Shown: piece by piece, positions 1 to 8,131 of the stretch
Position numbering within the stretch: the first letter of the stretch is position 1
Layout of the letters: each line of letters opens with the position of its first letter
Assembly (NCBI GenBank): GCA_044227985.1
Contig: JBGAVT010000002.1
Coordinates: 34,286-98,285 of the forward strand
Direction of reading: 5' to 3'
DNA from: CAZUNB01 sp044227985
GTDB lineage: Bacteria; Patescibacteriota; Saccharimonadia; Saccharimonadales; JAGPDM01
Length of the DNA: 64,000 nucleotides
Translations under genes and position numbers: made by a program
The notes under the pieces: generated by a model
What the model was told of the DNA's origin: nothing
Database searches by the model: none
Seen by the model: the letters and a program-made list of their open reading frames with translations, nothing else

Positions 1-208
1 AAGAAGTATCATCATTATCGATAATAGCTTCCGAAACCCCTCCTTCGCAATAGGGAAGAAATTGTTTACCCTCAGGTGCTGGGAGTTGGTTACTTATTTC
101 CTGCTGTTGTCTTTTCTGATCATTACTTATTGACCAGAATGCCAACCCATAAATGCAGAGTAGAACTATTAAAACGTACAGTTGGATCTTAACAATTTTA
201 TTAACCAT
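1..208 (-). CDS. membrane-anchored protein, partial (N-terminal 69 residues)
   Basis: The reading frame opens with an ATG at 208-206 on the minus strand and runs off the left edge of the window without a stop. The visible 69 residues begin MVNKIVKIQ, followed by one hydrophobic segment (about residues 9-26) that looks like an uncleaved signal anchor. After it comes a short polar stretch rich in Gln, then a segment containing a single Cys (PYCEGG). The protein is probably a single-pass protein with most of its mass outside the cell. It is divergent from the copper repressor gene, and the CsoR-type operator at 245-261 lies just upstream of its -10 box, so copper control of this gene is possible. 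No family is recognised. Confidence 0.6.
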   Translation of the reverse strand, partial: MVNKIVKIQLYVLIVLLCIYGLAFWSISNDQKRQQQEISNQLPAPEGKQFLPYCEGGVSEAIIDNDDTS

Positions 209-214
209 AAGATA

Positions 215-220
215 ATTATA
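215..220 (-). promoter_or_regulatory. -10 box of the divergent membrane protein
   Basis: Read on the minus strand, a perfect TATAAT occupies 220-215, and six bases separate it from the ATG at 208. Transcription should therefore start at or next to the start codon (leaderless mRNA). No good -35 hexamer is seen. Confidence 0.5.
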
Positions 221-237
221 CTCTCGTTCTCTTAAAT

Positions 238-266
238 TTGATGAATACCCTATGGGGGTATACAAT
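238..266 (+). promoter_or_regulatory. sigma70-type promoter of the copper operon
   Basis: A -35 TTGATG at 238-243 and a -10 TACAAT at 261-266 are separated by exactly 17 bp. The spacer is almost completely filled by the repressor operator at 245-261. A bound repressor would therefore block RNA polymerase directly. Transcription should begin near 273, ahead of the csoR start at 289. Confidence 0.75.
245..261 (+). promoter_or_regulatory. CsoR-type operator
   Basis: ATACCCTATGGGGGTAT is a GC-centred pseudo-palindrome with the outer TAC/GTA arms and the C-run/G-run seen in copper-sensor operators of Firmicutes such as the copZA operator of Bacillus subtilis. It sits between the -35 and -10 boxes of the csoR promoter. 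That it is bound by the product of the next gene is inferred from position and sequence. Confidence 0.75.
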
Positions 267-288
267 GAATTTACTAATCGGAGTAAAT

Positions 289-573
289 ATGATTGCAGAC
301 ATCAAAAAACGAGCACTACATAGATCCAAAATACTTGCGGGTCAGCTTCGCGGTATTGAAAAGATGATAGAGAGCGAAGAATACTGCATGGATATCATTA
401 CTCAGAACTTAGCTATTCAACGCTCGATTGGTTCTCTCAATAAACTTATCCTCGAGAACCATTTGCGAACTCATGTTGAAGAGGGGATGAGAGATGGGGA
501 TGATGAGCAGCGGAAGCAATTGATCGAAGAGCTATTAGTCCTCTATGAATTAAACAATCTAAAAACAAAATAA
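289..573 (+). CDS. csoR: CsoR/RcnR-family metal-sensing repressor
   Basis: A small all-helical repressor (DUF156 family) that binds DNA in the apo form and releases it on metal binding. The start is placed at the ATG at 289 because GGAG at 280-283 is correctly spaced, and because the earlier in-frame starts overlap the promoter and operator. With this start the protein has 94 residues, as usual for the family. The metal ligands are visible as Cys33, His58 and His62. The third position is Cys in classical copper CsoR and His in the nickel/cobalt sensor RcnR, so the ligand set is a mix. The operator sequence and the neighbouring CopB-type ATPase still argue for copper. The stop codon overlaps the ribosome-binding site of the ATPase gene. 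Confidence 0.85.
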   Translation: MIADIKKRALHRSKILAGQLRGIEKMIESEEYCMDIITQNLAIQRSIGSLNKLILENHLRTHVEEGMRDGDDEQRKQLIEELLVLYELNNLKTK

Positions 574-582
574 GGAGCATGT

Positions 583-2700
583 ATCAAACACGAAGCAAAC
601 AAATCACAAGTCAAACCTAATGAGAAACAGCCAAAATATGTTTGTCCTATGCACCCAGAGCAAACTTCAGACAAGCCAGGTATGTGTCCTGAGTGTCATA
701 TGGCTCTTGAGAAACCTAAGAAAAAGCAAGAAGCCGAGCATGGTAATCACGACAGTCACAATCCAAACATCTTTAAACAGAAATTCTGGGTTTCACTGGT
801 ATTGAGTCTACCCGTTCTATACTTCTCGAAAACTATTCAGGAACTAGTCGGCTTTGATCCTATCTCATTTAGTTCCAGCCAATATATCCCAGCATTGCTC
901 GGTGTAATACTGTTCGCATATGGAGGGATGGTATTTCTTCGTAGTGCACGCTACGAGATAGCAGCCAAGAAGCCAGGGATGATGACGTTGATTTCGTTGG
1001 CTATTTCAGTGGCTTTTATCTATAGCTTATTGATAACCCTTGGTATTTTTACCGGTATGGATTTCTGGTGGGAGCTGGTTAGTCTAATAACTATAATGCT
1101 ACTCGGACACTGGCTAGAAATGGCTTCGGTTGAAAACGCTCAAGGAGCATTAAAAGAATTAGCTAAACTTTTGCCGGATGAAGCAGAGCTTGTTACAAAG
1201 ACCGGTACAGAAACCATAAGTCTGTGCCATATAAAAAGAAACGACAATGTTCTAGTTCGTCCGGGCGCTAAGATTCCAACTGATGGCGTTGTTGTTAAAG
1301 GCGAGTCAAACGTTAATGAAGCCCTACTCACCGGAGAATCAGCGCCAGTCAAAAAAGTAGCAGGCGATATGGTGATAGCTGGAGCAATCAATAGAAGTGG
1401 CTCTCTGACTGTTAAGGTAATAAAAACAGGTGACGATACAACACTTTCTGGCATCATGAGATTGGTTAGTGAGGCACAAAAAAGCAAATCAAAAACCCAA
1501 CTGCTTGCCGACAAAGCAGCTGGATATTTATTCTATTATTCTATTAGCGCGGCATTCATAACTACAATCTGCTGGATGTTACTCGGCGCCAACACTGGTT
1601 TTATCATCGAACGCGTAGTAGCAGTTTTGATTATTGCCTGTCCTCATGCTTTAGGGCTGGCAATCCCGCTGGTCACAGCTATATCGACTACTAAGGCTGC
1701 AAAAGCTGGGTTACTCGTTCGTGAGCGTTCAGCACTCGAAAATGCGCGTAAGGTTGATGTTATTTTATTTGATAAAACCGGAACACTTACGAGAGGAGAG
1801 CAAGGAGTAGTCACTATTATCGCCGACAATAAGTCAGAAGCTATAAGGATTGCGGCCAGCGTTGAATCAGACTCCGAACATCCCATCGCTAAGGCAATTA
1901 CCGATTATGCTAAATCCCAGGACTCAATAATAGATAATGTAAATAAATTCAATAGCATAGAGGGTCGCGGTGTAAGCGCAGTAATTGACGGGGTAACATA
2001 TTTTGTTGGCGGTCCACAATTGCTGAAAGAAAAAAATATTCAACTTACTGCAAAATATAAAAAATCAGCAACAAAAGCTGCAAATAACGGTCATTCTGTT
2101 ATTTATGTTTTGGAGCAAAAAAAGCTTCTTGGATGTTTCGTTATTGCTGATGTTCTACGAGATGAATCTAAAGCTGCTGTTGCAAGTTTGCGTCGATCAG
2201 GGTTACGGGTAGCTATGGTTACCGGAGATTCTGAAGGGGTAGCAGTCGACATAGCAAAGAAGCTGCATATTACAGACTATTTTGCCGAAGTTTTGCCGGA
2301 AAATAAAGTCGATGTGGTGCGAAGCCTGCAAGAACAGGGCTTAATGGTTGCCATGGTGGGTGATGGTGTAAATGATGCGCCGGCTTTAACTGCTGCTGAT
2401 ATTGGCATCGCAATTGGTGCAGGAACTGACGTAGCAATTGAGTCGGCTGGAATAGTATTGGCCAGTAACGATCCGACAGGTGTAGCCAGGATTATCACCT
2501 TGTCACAAAAAACATACAATAAAATGGTTCAAAACCTGTTTTGGGCAGCTGGCTACAATATCATTGCAGTCCCTTTGGCTGGCGGCGCGCTGGCATTTAC
2601 AGGTTTCATATTATCTCCTGCGGTTGGCGCTGCGTTGATGTCTTTGTCGACTATCATTGTGGCCGTTAATGCACAGCTTCTGCGAGAAGTTGAGTTGTAG
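583..2700 (+). CDS. copB: CopB-type copper-exporting P1B ATPase
   Basis: An inner-membrane ATPase that pumps copper out of the cytoplasm. The catalytic motifs are in order: TGES (actuator), CPH in the transport helix (the CopB subclass signature, not CPC), DKTGT (phosphorylated Asp), SEHP, and GDGVNDAP. The last helices carry YN and MSxST, also typical of the CPH class. The N-terminus has the conserved heavy-metal-binding segment YVCPMHP...CPECHMAL. The first in-frame ATG (649) falls inside that motif and has no ribosome-binding site. In-frame coding sense continues upstream to 583, where an ATC codon lies 5 nt after AAGGAG. I therefore take 583 as the likely start, a rare AUC; a one-base sequence error is the alternative. 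It is co-transcribed with csoR. Confidence 0.85.
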   Translation: MKHEANKSQVKPNEKQPKYVCPMHPEQTSDKPGMCPECHMALEKPKKKQEAEHGNHDSHNPNIFKQKFWVSLVLSLPVLYFSKTIQELVGFDPISFSSSQYIPALLGVILFAYGGMVFLRSARYEIAAKKPGMMTLISLAISVAFIYSLLITLGIFTGMDFWWELVSLITIMLLGHWLEMASVENAQGALKELAKLLPDEAELVTKTGTETISLCHIKRNDNVLVRPGAKIPTDGVVVKGESNVNEALLTGESAPVKKVAGDMVIAGAINRSGSLTVKVIKTGDDTTLSGIMRLVSEAQKSKSKTQLLADKAAGYLFYYSISAAFITTICWMLLGANTGFIIERVVAVLIIACPHALGLAIPLVTAISTTKAAKAGLLVRERSALENARKVDVILFDKTGTLTRGEQGVVTIIADNKSEAIRIAASVESDSEHPIAKAITDYAKSQDSIIDNVNKFNSIEGRGVSAVIDGVTYFVGGPQLLKEKNIQLTAKYKKSATKAANNGHSVIYVLEQKKLLGCFVIADVLRDESKAAVASLRRSGLRVAMVTGDSEGVAVDIAKKLHITDYFAEVLPENKVDVVRSLQEQGLMVAMVGDGVNDAPALTAADIGIAIGAGTDVAIESAGIVLASNDPTGVARIITLSQKTYNKMVQNLFWAAGYNIIAVPLAGGALAFTGFILSPAVGAALMSLSTIIVAVNAQLLREVEL

Positions 2701-2755
2701 TAGTATTTAAAGCTGTAATTCAGTTTGTTTCACTACATGGTATGATTTATCTGGA

Positions 2756-3037
2756 ATGATAAAAAGTCGACTAGGCAAACGTATTGATACAATTGAGCAA
2801 CGCAATATTTCGGTTGAAGCCGACAAAGCTTGGGAGACAAGCTGGACTCGGAAAGGTGCAATAGCACTTCTTACATACTTTGTGGTGGTTATATACCTTC
2901 AGTTTGTAGTTCAAATTGAGCCTTGGTTTAATGCGCTCGTTCCTGTTGTCGGCTATCTATTATCAACATTAACCATTAATTTTCTAAAAAAAATATGGAT
3001 CGTCCGACATATTAATAAAAATAAGCTAAAACATTAG
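2756..3037 (+). CDS. small conserved membrane protein, two helices
   Basis: A 93-residue protein with an amphipathic N-terminus containing VEADKAWETSWTR, then two hydrophobic segments (about residues 36-55 and 60-78) and a basic tail. Its start has an extended -10 (TG followed by TATGAT at 2741-2746) about 10 nt upstream. Small proteins with this motif and two helices occur widely in small-genome bacteria and I recall them only as uncharacterised membrane proteins. No function is assigned. It follows the copper ATPase but has its own promoter-like element, so it need not belong to that operon. Confidence 0.7.
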   Translation: MIKSRLGKRIDTIEQRNISVEADKAWETSWTRKGAIALLTYFVVVIYLQFVVQIEPWFNALVPVVGYLLSTLTINFLKKIWIVRHINKNKLKH

Positions 3038-3072
3038 CAGTCTATAAAGTGCTTGTGGCATACTAGAAGGTA

Positions 3073-4755
3073 ATGGATGGGGAAAACATAGTTTCAACAC
3101 GTGAGCTTTTCCGGCGAGCACTTAAAAATCCCGTCATTTTAGCAGGCCAACTAATAATTGTCGGATTATTATTATACGATTATTTTTTTACTCCTCACCT
3201 GATTAGAAATATCGGATTTATTCCAATTCTAATAGCTATCGGTACGGCAGCTGCGGTCATTCTTGTTGAAAAATCTTCGGTCAAAAATTTTCGCAACTAC
3301 ATTGTTGTGCAATCAGCTATTGCCCTCTTGTTCGCAGCTAGTTTGATATTCGTGATACCAATCGATTCAGTCTACAGTTCATTGGCGTACTTAGTTATAC
3401 TAACCAGTCAATACTGGATTGGAACACGTGGTTTTATCGGTAGTTATGCTGTTGTCTTATCGGCTTCTATAATTGGGATCGTTTTTCAAAGCAATGGACA
3501 GCCTGTCGATTGGCACGGTTTTATTATTTTCCAGATTCTTCTGCTTGTAACCGGGATAATTATCGGCGAGCTGTTCAGTGATCTACAACGTGATCGAATA
3601 AATCTTAAACATGCAACAAACAGCATTATCTTTGAGCGAGAGAGGCTGGAAAGCTTGATCAACAGTATGACAGATGCCGTGATTGCTACAACTGAAGAAG
3701 GTATCGTAACCGCATATAACGGTGCGGCTCTTGAGCTACTTGATACTAACAAATCGCCCTTAGACGAACACTTTAATAGCCTTATGCAGATATTTGACGA
3801 AGACGATAAGCAAATTGTAATTTTTGATGAGAATCGTGATGACAGCATCATCAAGCATGATGATTGGCATTTTATTAATCAGGATCAAGAGAGAATTAAT
3901 TTGTATATGTCCCTCTCTCCGATAATCACCGAAAGCTCAGCCATCAATAATGGATTTATTTTGGTGCTGCGCGACATTACAAAAGAAAAAAGCCTAGAGG
4001 AGCAACGTGATGATTTCGTTTCGATAGTCAGTCATGAGCTAAGAACCCCACTGGCTATCACTGAAGCAAACCTAAGCACTGCGCAATTACCGGCGATAAA
4101 AGACGACGCTAGCAAACGGCAGCCATTGCTAGAACAAGCATACAAAAATGTTTTATTCTTGTCTGATCTTGTCAACGATATTACTACCATTAGTCGTGCA
4201 GAGCGCGGGATCCTAGAAAATGAAATTGAAGAATTTGATCCAATTGAGTTAGCGACAGAACTTGAGAAGGATTACGTTCCGAAAGCAGCAGAAAAAGGAT
4301 TGAAATTCAGCCTAGAGATAGACGACAAAATTCCCAAGATTTTTTCAAACCGTCATAGAGTGAAGGAAATTCTACAGGACTTTATAACTAATGCAGTTAA
4401 GTACACCGAGGATGGAAATGTTTCTTTGATTATAAGTCTAAAGAACATCTCAACACTTCGTTTTTCAGTCAAAGATAGTGGCATTGGCATCAGCCAAACT
4501 GACCAAAAGCATATTTTTTCTAAGTTCTACAGGAGTGAAGACTTCCGAACTCGCGATCATAACGGAACAGGATTAGGGCTATTTATTGCAACCAAACTGG
4601 TTGAGTTAATCGGTGGAAAAATGGGAGTAGAGTCTGAGCTTAACAAGGGCTCAGTTTTTTGGCTTGAATTACCGATTAAGCCGAGGGTTGAACTTGAGTC
4701 GACGGTGGAATCTTCTGAAGCGTCGGATAACAAACCAGTCGATTCCTCCAACTAA
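3073..4755 (+). CDS. membrane sensor histidine kinase with PAS domain
   Basis: A sensor kinase that autophosphorylates on His and passes the phosphate to a response regulator. The first ~180 residues hold about six hydrophobic segments. A PAS-like domain follows (about 190-310), then the phosphoacceptor helix with SHELRTPL (His near residue 321), and an HATPase domain with the N box (ITNAVKYT), G1 box (KDSGIGIS) and G2 box (GTGLGLFIA). The C-terminus is an acidic Ser-rich tail. No response regulator gene is adjacent, so it is an orphan here. Its last 80 bp overlap the 3' end of the convergent glycosyltransferase gene. The signal sensed cannot be read from the sequence. Confidence 0.9.
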   Translation: MDGENIVSTRELFRRALKNPVILAGQLIIVGLLLYDYFFTPHLIRNIGFIPILIAIGTAAAVILVEKSSVKNFRNYIVVQSAIALLFAASLIFVIPIDSVYSSLAYLVILTSQYWIGTRGFIGSYAVVLSASIIGIVFQSNGQPVDWHGFIIFQILLLVTGIIIGELFSDLQRDRINLKHATNSIIFERERLESLINSMTDAVIATTEEGIVTAYNGAALELLDTNKSPLDEHFNSLMQIFDEDDKQIVIFDENRDDSIIKHDDWHFINQDQERINLYMSLSPIITESSAINNGFILVLRDITKEKSLEEQRDDFVSIVSHELRTPLAITEANLSTAQLPAIKDDASKRQPLLEQAYKNVLFLSDLVNDITTISRAERGILENEIEEFDPIELATELEKDYVPKAAEKGLKFSLEIDDKIPKIFSNRHRVKEILQDFITNAVKYTEDGNVSLIISLKNISTLRFSVKDSGIGISQTDQKHIFSKFYRSEDFRTRDHNGTGLGLFIATKLVELIGGKMGVESELNKGSVFWLELPIKPRVELESTVESSEASDNKPVDSSN

Positions 4756-6133
4756 CTTCAGAAAACTCATATCGGTACATCGAGACTAATAGTAATATCG
4801 GCTCAATGATGTACGAAACAATATAGCTGAATGGAGCCAGAAACCATACGCTAGGTGTAAGAACTGTTGTAGCTACAAATTCTCGTACAAGTAGGCAACC
4901 AATGGCAATAATAATCATCAACAAATAAACAATATGATTGCTTGTTGCTGCAACATAAATTACATAAGCTAATATCAACGGCAGCGCCAGTCGCCATACA
5001 GAATAAGCAATAGATTTTAGAGGCATCATTTCATGTAGCGGATACAAAGTCCTAATCAAATTATTAATGTGCGAGTCCGGCCGTTTTCTAACCGTGATGC
5101 CGAGGTCTGGATTACTGATGATATAGCTGTAGCCGTTCCTTTCAGAAAAAATTTCTGCCAAGGTTATTTCGGGCAATACATGGTTCTTGACCGAATCAAA
5201 TCCGCCAATATTCCTTAGCGATTCAGACTGTACTAACCAAAATTTTCCGGATACTGGATTATCAATTCTACTCATTTGTAATTGTTGTTTGCCGATACTC
5301 GGCTCAAGCAGAGAAGCTGCTACATCTATACTGTATCTCTGCGGCCAAACACTCAACATATCGAGCTTCTGGGCTTCTACATAGTCAATTAGCTTGGTGA
5401 TCGTATCCACTTGAAGATCTACGTCAACGTCACAAAATATCAACCATTTACCACTCGCTTCCTCGCTAAGCCGCTGTAATGCGTTATTTTTGCCATTCCA
5501 GTCTGTTCTGGGCTCACTCCCAGATATAAAGCGCACGCCGTCATGTGCAAAGTTTTTAATAACTTCAGGAGTCTTGTCGCTTGAACAATCGTCTAGCACT
5601 ATAATTTCAAGTTTTTCGTAATTACTATTAATGCTCTGTTGTAAACACTTTGAAAGATTAATGTCCTCATTGCGTGCGGGGATCAGGAGCGAAACTGCTG
5701 GTTGTGCTCCAGTAGTTAACATCGGAGCCGGTTGATAATGAAAAATAGTTTTTGCTCGAAGGGTCTTGAAAAGCCCAGCTAATTGCCGATAGATAAATAT
5801 AGTAGGAATTAAAATTAAAAAATTCTCAGGGAGCATGTAAAGAAACCGGGTGCCAAGTATGGTGCATATGACTATAAGATTAATAATAAAAATAGATTGA
5901 AGTTGTTCGGTTTTTTGCTGAGCGGATATGTTGCTGAAGCGTCGGACTTCAAGTAGGTTAAATATTAAAAATAAACCAAAAAGGTTACTATAACTGAAAT
6001 AAAGCGTTAGACCGATGATGATCAAGCTTAAAAGAATTTTATGTGGTTTGTCTCGCTTGTATTGAATCACCCAAACTAGGAAAAAAATAACAGGTAATGT
6101 CACTGATACTAAGTAGTTGTATTGCGCCCACAT
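4676..6133 (-). CDS. family 2 membrane glycosyltransferase
   Basis: A 485-residue processive-type GT2 enzyme. The N-terminus has three to four hydrophobic segments, then the nucleotide-sugar domain: VSLLIPARNED, VLDDCSSDKT, and the metal-binding Asp cluster in FCDVDVD. Further on lies a region with TVRKRPDS, then four hydrophobic helices, and an EVSWRNR motif resembling the SWRGR end of CrtQ/HpnI-like enzymes. It probably transfers sugar onto a lipid or envelope polymer at the membrane; the acceptor is unknown. Its 3' end overlaps the histidine kinase gene by 80 bp, and its start is 18 bp from that of the divergent oxidoreductase. Confidence 0.85.
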   Translation of the reverse strand: MWAQYNYLVSVTLPVIFFLVWVIQYKRDKPHKILLSLIIIGLTLYFSYSNLFGLFLIFNLLEVRRFSNISAQQKTEQLQSIFIINLIVICTILGTRFLYMLPENFLILIPTIFIYRQLAGLFKTLRAKTIFHYQPAPMLTTGAQPAVSLLIPARNEDINLSKCLQQSINSNYEKLEIIVLDDCSSDKTPEVIKNFAHDGVRFISGSEPRTDWNGKNNALQRLSEEASGKWLIFCDVDVDLQVDTITKLIDYVEAQKLDMLSVWPQRYSIDVAASLLEPSIGKQQLQMSRIDNPVSGKFWLVQSESLRNIGGFDSVKNHVLPEITLAEIFSERNGYSYIISNPDLGITVRKRPDSHINNLIRTLYPLHEMMPLKSIAYSVWRLALPLILAYVIYVAATSNHIVYLLMIIIAIGCLLVREFVATTVLTPSVWFLAPFSYIVSYIIEPILLLVSMYRYEFSEVSWRNRLVCYPTLQKIPPSTQVQPSA

Positions 6134-6144
6134 GTTGATATACT
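6117..6144 (+). promoter_or_regulatory. promoter of the disulfide oxidoreductase gene
   Basis: TTGTAT (6117-6122), a 16-bp spacer and TATACT (6139-6144), lying 7 nt before the ATG at 6152. The -35 is inside the coding region of the divergent glycosyltransferase. The mRNA should be leaderless. Confidence 0.5.
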
Positions 6145-6151
6145 ATCATTC

Positions 6152-7579
6152 ATGAAGTCATTTGACCTAGTTGTAATCGGGGCAGGATCAGGTGGGTTAA
6201 CCGCAGCTACCTACGCCAAAAAACTAGGCGCAAGTGTCGCGATGATAGAAAAACGAGATGTGCTCGGTGGTGAATGCCTCCAAAATGGTTGTGTGCCGAG
6301 TAAAACACTCATACATGCTTCAAAACGATACTACCAGTCAGATAGTTCATCTAAATTCGGCGTTAACGGAAAGCCAACTTTAGATTTCGAAGATTTAAAC
6401 AAAAGTATTGTTCGTGCCATACGCCGAATCGAAGATAGGGACGAAAATGACGAACATTTTGAAAAGCTTGGCGTCAAAGTTTTTCATGGTGAAGCTAAAT
6501 TTATTGACGGAAACACTGTTGAAGTTAACGGTGAGAAAGTCCACGGTCGAAGATTTATAATTGCTACTGGCAGCAGGCCTCGAGTAGTTGATGTTCCTGG
6601 ACAAGAACACCTCGATGTTTATTCAAATGAAACAATCTTTAACATTAAGAAGAAACCCGAAAGTATGGCTATCTTAGGTGGTGGGGTAATCGGCTGTGAA
6701 ATTGGTTGCGCCTACAACTTCCTTGAGACTAATATCACTATTTTTGAACGATATGATCATCTTTCTCTTAGAGTCGACCCGGAAATTGCTAAATTCGTAA
6801 CCTCCAAATTCACTGAACGTGGCATAGATGTCGTTACGAACTCAAATCTTGAGAAAATTACTAAGAAAAAAGGCGACAAGTTGGCTACACTTCATTATAA
6901 AAAAGGGAAACAAAGCTTGACCTCGAAAGCTGATAGTCTGTTCATGGCAATAGGTCGAATCCCAAACACTGACCTTGATCTTGAAAACGCTGGCGTCGAA
7001 TACACGAGCCGAGGCATAACCATTAACGGCTACGGACAGACCTCTCGTAAGAATATCTGGGCAGTTGGAGATGTAACAGGCATGGCTGGCTTCACGCATG
7101 TAGCCGGTGAGCAGGCATACTATGCCGTTGTTCACGCAATGTTTGGCCTAAGGCATAAAGTCAGTCTGCACGCATTACCATTTGTCATCTTTACGCGCCC
7201 TGAAGTCGCCCACGTTGGTAAAACAGAAAAAGACTTAAAGGCAGAGGGGATTCCTCATGTAGTCCGTGCGATGGATTATTCAGAAATAGATAGAGCAATG
7301 ATTGAAGACAAGCCTGGAATGATAAAAGTTATGCTTGATAAGCGAGATCGTATTCTTGGTGCTACTGTTGCTGGCTCACAAGCGACCGAACAGATTGGTA
7401 CTTTTGTCTTAGCTATGAGCAACCGTTTAACAATGCGAGACATTGCTAAAACGATTCTTCCGTACCCAACCTATGCCATGGCACCAAAAACATTGGCAGC
7501 TAATCACATCACTGAAAAAGTGATTAATAATAAGCTTGGTGAACACGCTATGAGAATTTTCCGTCAGCTACGTAGATAA
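6152..7579 (+). CDS. FAD-dependent pyridine nucleotide-disulfide oxidoreductase (MerA/Lpd-like)
   Basis: A two-dinucleotide-binding flavoprotein. From the chosen ATG the sequence is FAD motif GAGSGG (about residues 9-14), the redox-active disulfide GGECLQNGCVPSK (about 39-51), NAD(P)H motif GGGVIGCE, an FAD loop ending in AVGDVTG, and a C-terminal dimerisation domain. The C-terminal His-Glu dyad of dihydrolipoamide dehydrogenase is not evident (the end reads YPTYAMAPK), and no mercury-binding Cys pair closes the protein. The substrate is therefore open; such proteins are often labelled mercuric reductase without evidence. I chose ATG 6152 because the first residue of the conserved fold follows within six residues and the promoter points to it. 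Confidence 0.85.
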   Translation: MKSFDLVVIGAGSGGLTAATYAKKLGASVAMIEKRDVLGGECLQNGCVPSKTLIHASKRYYQSDSSSKFGVNGKPTLDFEDLNKSIVRAIRRIEDRDENDEHFEKLGVKVFHGEAKFIDGNTVEVNGEKVHGRRFIIATGSRPRVVDVPGQEHLDVYSNETIFNIKKKPESMAILGGGVIGCEIGCAYNFLETNITIFERYDHLSLRVDPEIAKFVTSKFTERGIDVVTNSNLEKITKKKGDKLATLHYKKGKQSLTSKADSLFMAIGRIPNTDLDLENAGVEYTSRGITINGYGQTSRKNIWAVGDVTGMAGFTHVAGEQAYYAVVHAMFGLRHKVSLHALPFVIFTRPEVAHVGKTEKDLKAEGIPHVVRAMDYSEIDRAMIEDKPGMIKVMLDKRDRILGATVAGSQATEQIGTFVLAMSNRLTMRDIAKTILPYPTYAMAPKTLAANHITEKVINNKLGEHAMRIFRQLRR

Positions 7580-7584
7580 AGCAC

Positions 7585-7613
7585 TTGACCGGACAGACAA
7601 TTCGGCCTATAGT
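7585..7613 (+). promoter_or_regulatory. promoter of secE-nusG
   Basis: TTGACC (7585-7590), a 17-bp spacer and TATAGT (7608-7613). Transcription should start near 7620, leaving a leader of about 40 nt before secE. Confidence 0.7.
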
Positions 7614-7623
7614 TGACAGAAGC

Positions 7624-7644
7624 GAGCCATTGTAGGCTCTTTTT
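7624..7644 (+). terminator. terminator-like hairpin in the secE leader
   Basis: GAGCC, a six-base loop and GGCTC, followed directly by five T. It could end transcripts from the upstream oxidoreductase gene. It also lies just after the predicted secE transcription start, so it could attenuate or protect the secE mRNA. The sequence does not decide between these. Confidence 0.55.
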
Positions 7645-7660
7645 AATTTGTGGAGAAAAC

Positions 7661-8102
7661 ATGGCGAAAGCTAAAAAAACTGAAAAAAAAACCAGAAAGC
7701 ACTAAAGCCGAAACAAAAGTACGGGTTATTAAAGCTAGTGATGCGGCGCCTCTTCGCAAAAAAACTAGCAGTAAAACTACAAAATCAGCGAAGTCATCTA
7801 AGCAAACTATCGTAAAAACAAGCAAGGACACTAAGAAAACTAGTAAAAAAGCAGATAAATCGATAAAAGAGCCAATGGTGCTCGAATCAAAAGCTAGTGA
7901 CAAACCGAGCCTCGACGATAGGATTAAAACCTATTTCAAAGGCTCAGTCTCTGAAATTAGGAAAGTTACTTGGCCAGGAAGAAAAGAATCCTGGAATCTG
8001 ACTATTTCTGTTTTGGTATTTAGTGGATTGTTCGCAGCATTTACTACCGTGATTGATTACGGTATTGTTCAGGCATTAGAAAAATTCGTATTAGGAAAAT
8101 AA
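7661..8102 (+). CDS. secE: preprotein translocase subunit SecE (apparent frameshift near the start)
   Basis: SecE is the small clamp subunit of the SecYEG channel. The C-terminal part has the family signature, an amphipathic helix with EIRKVTWPGRKES and one transmembrane helix. It is preceded by about 85 Lys/Ser/Thr-rich residues. The natural start is ATG 7661, placed 5 nt after GGAG, and reads MAKAKKTEKK. That frame then stops at 7703-7705. The rest of SecE is in another frame, reached by skipping one A in the run of nine A at 7683-7691. Without a frameshift the long frame can only begin at a GTG (7650) that has no ribosome-binding site. The run is either a slippage site or a homopolymer sequence error. 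nusG follows 29 bp later. Confidence 0.85.
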
Positions 8103-8131
8103 CAAATTAGTAACTAGGAGTTTAAAGTTTT

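Noticed and set aside
1140..1514. Minus-strand frame inside copB
   Set aside because: Antisense to a well-conserved ATPase domain; shadow frame.
6152..7579. Mercuric reductase (merA)
   Set aside because: No C-terminal Cys pair, no mercury-binding N-terminal domain and no mer neighbours; only the general disulfide oxidoreductase assignment is kept.
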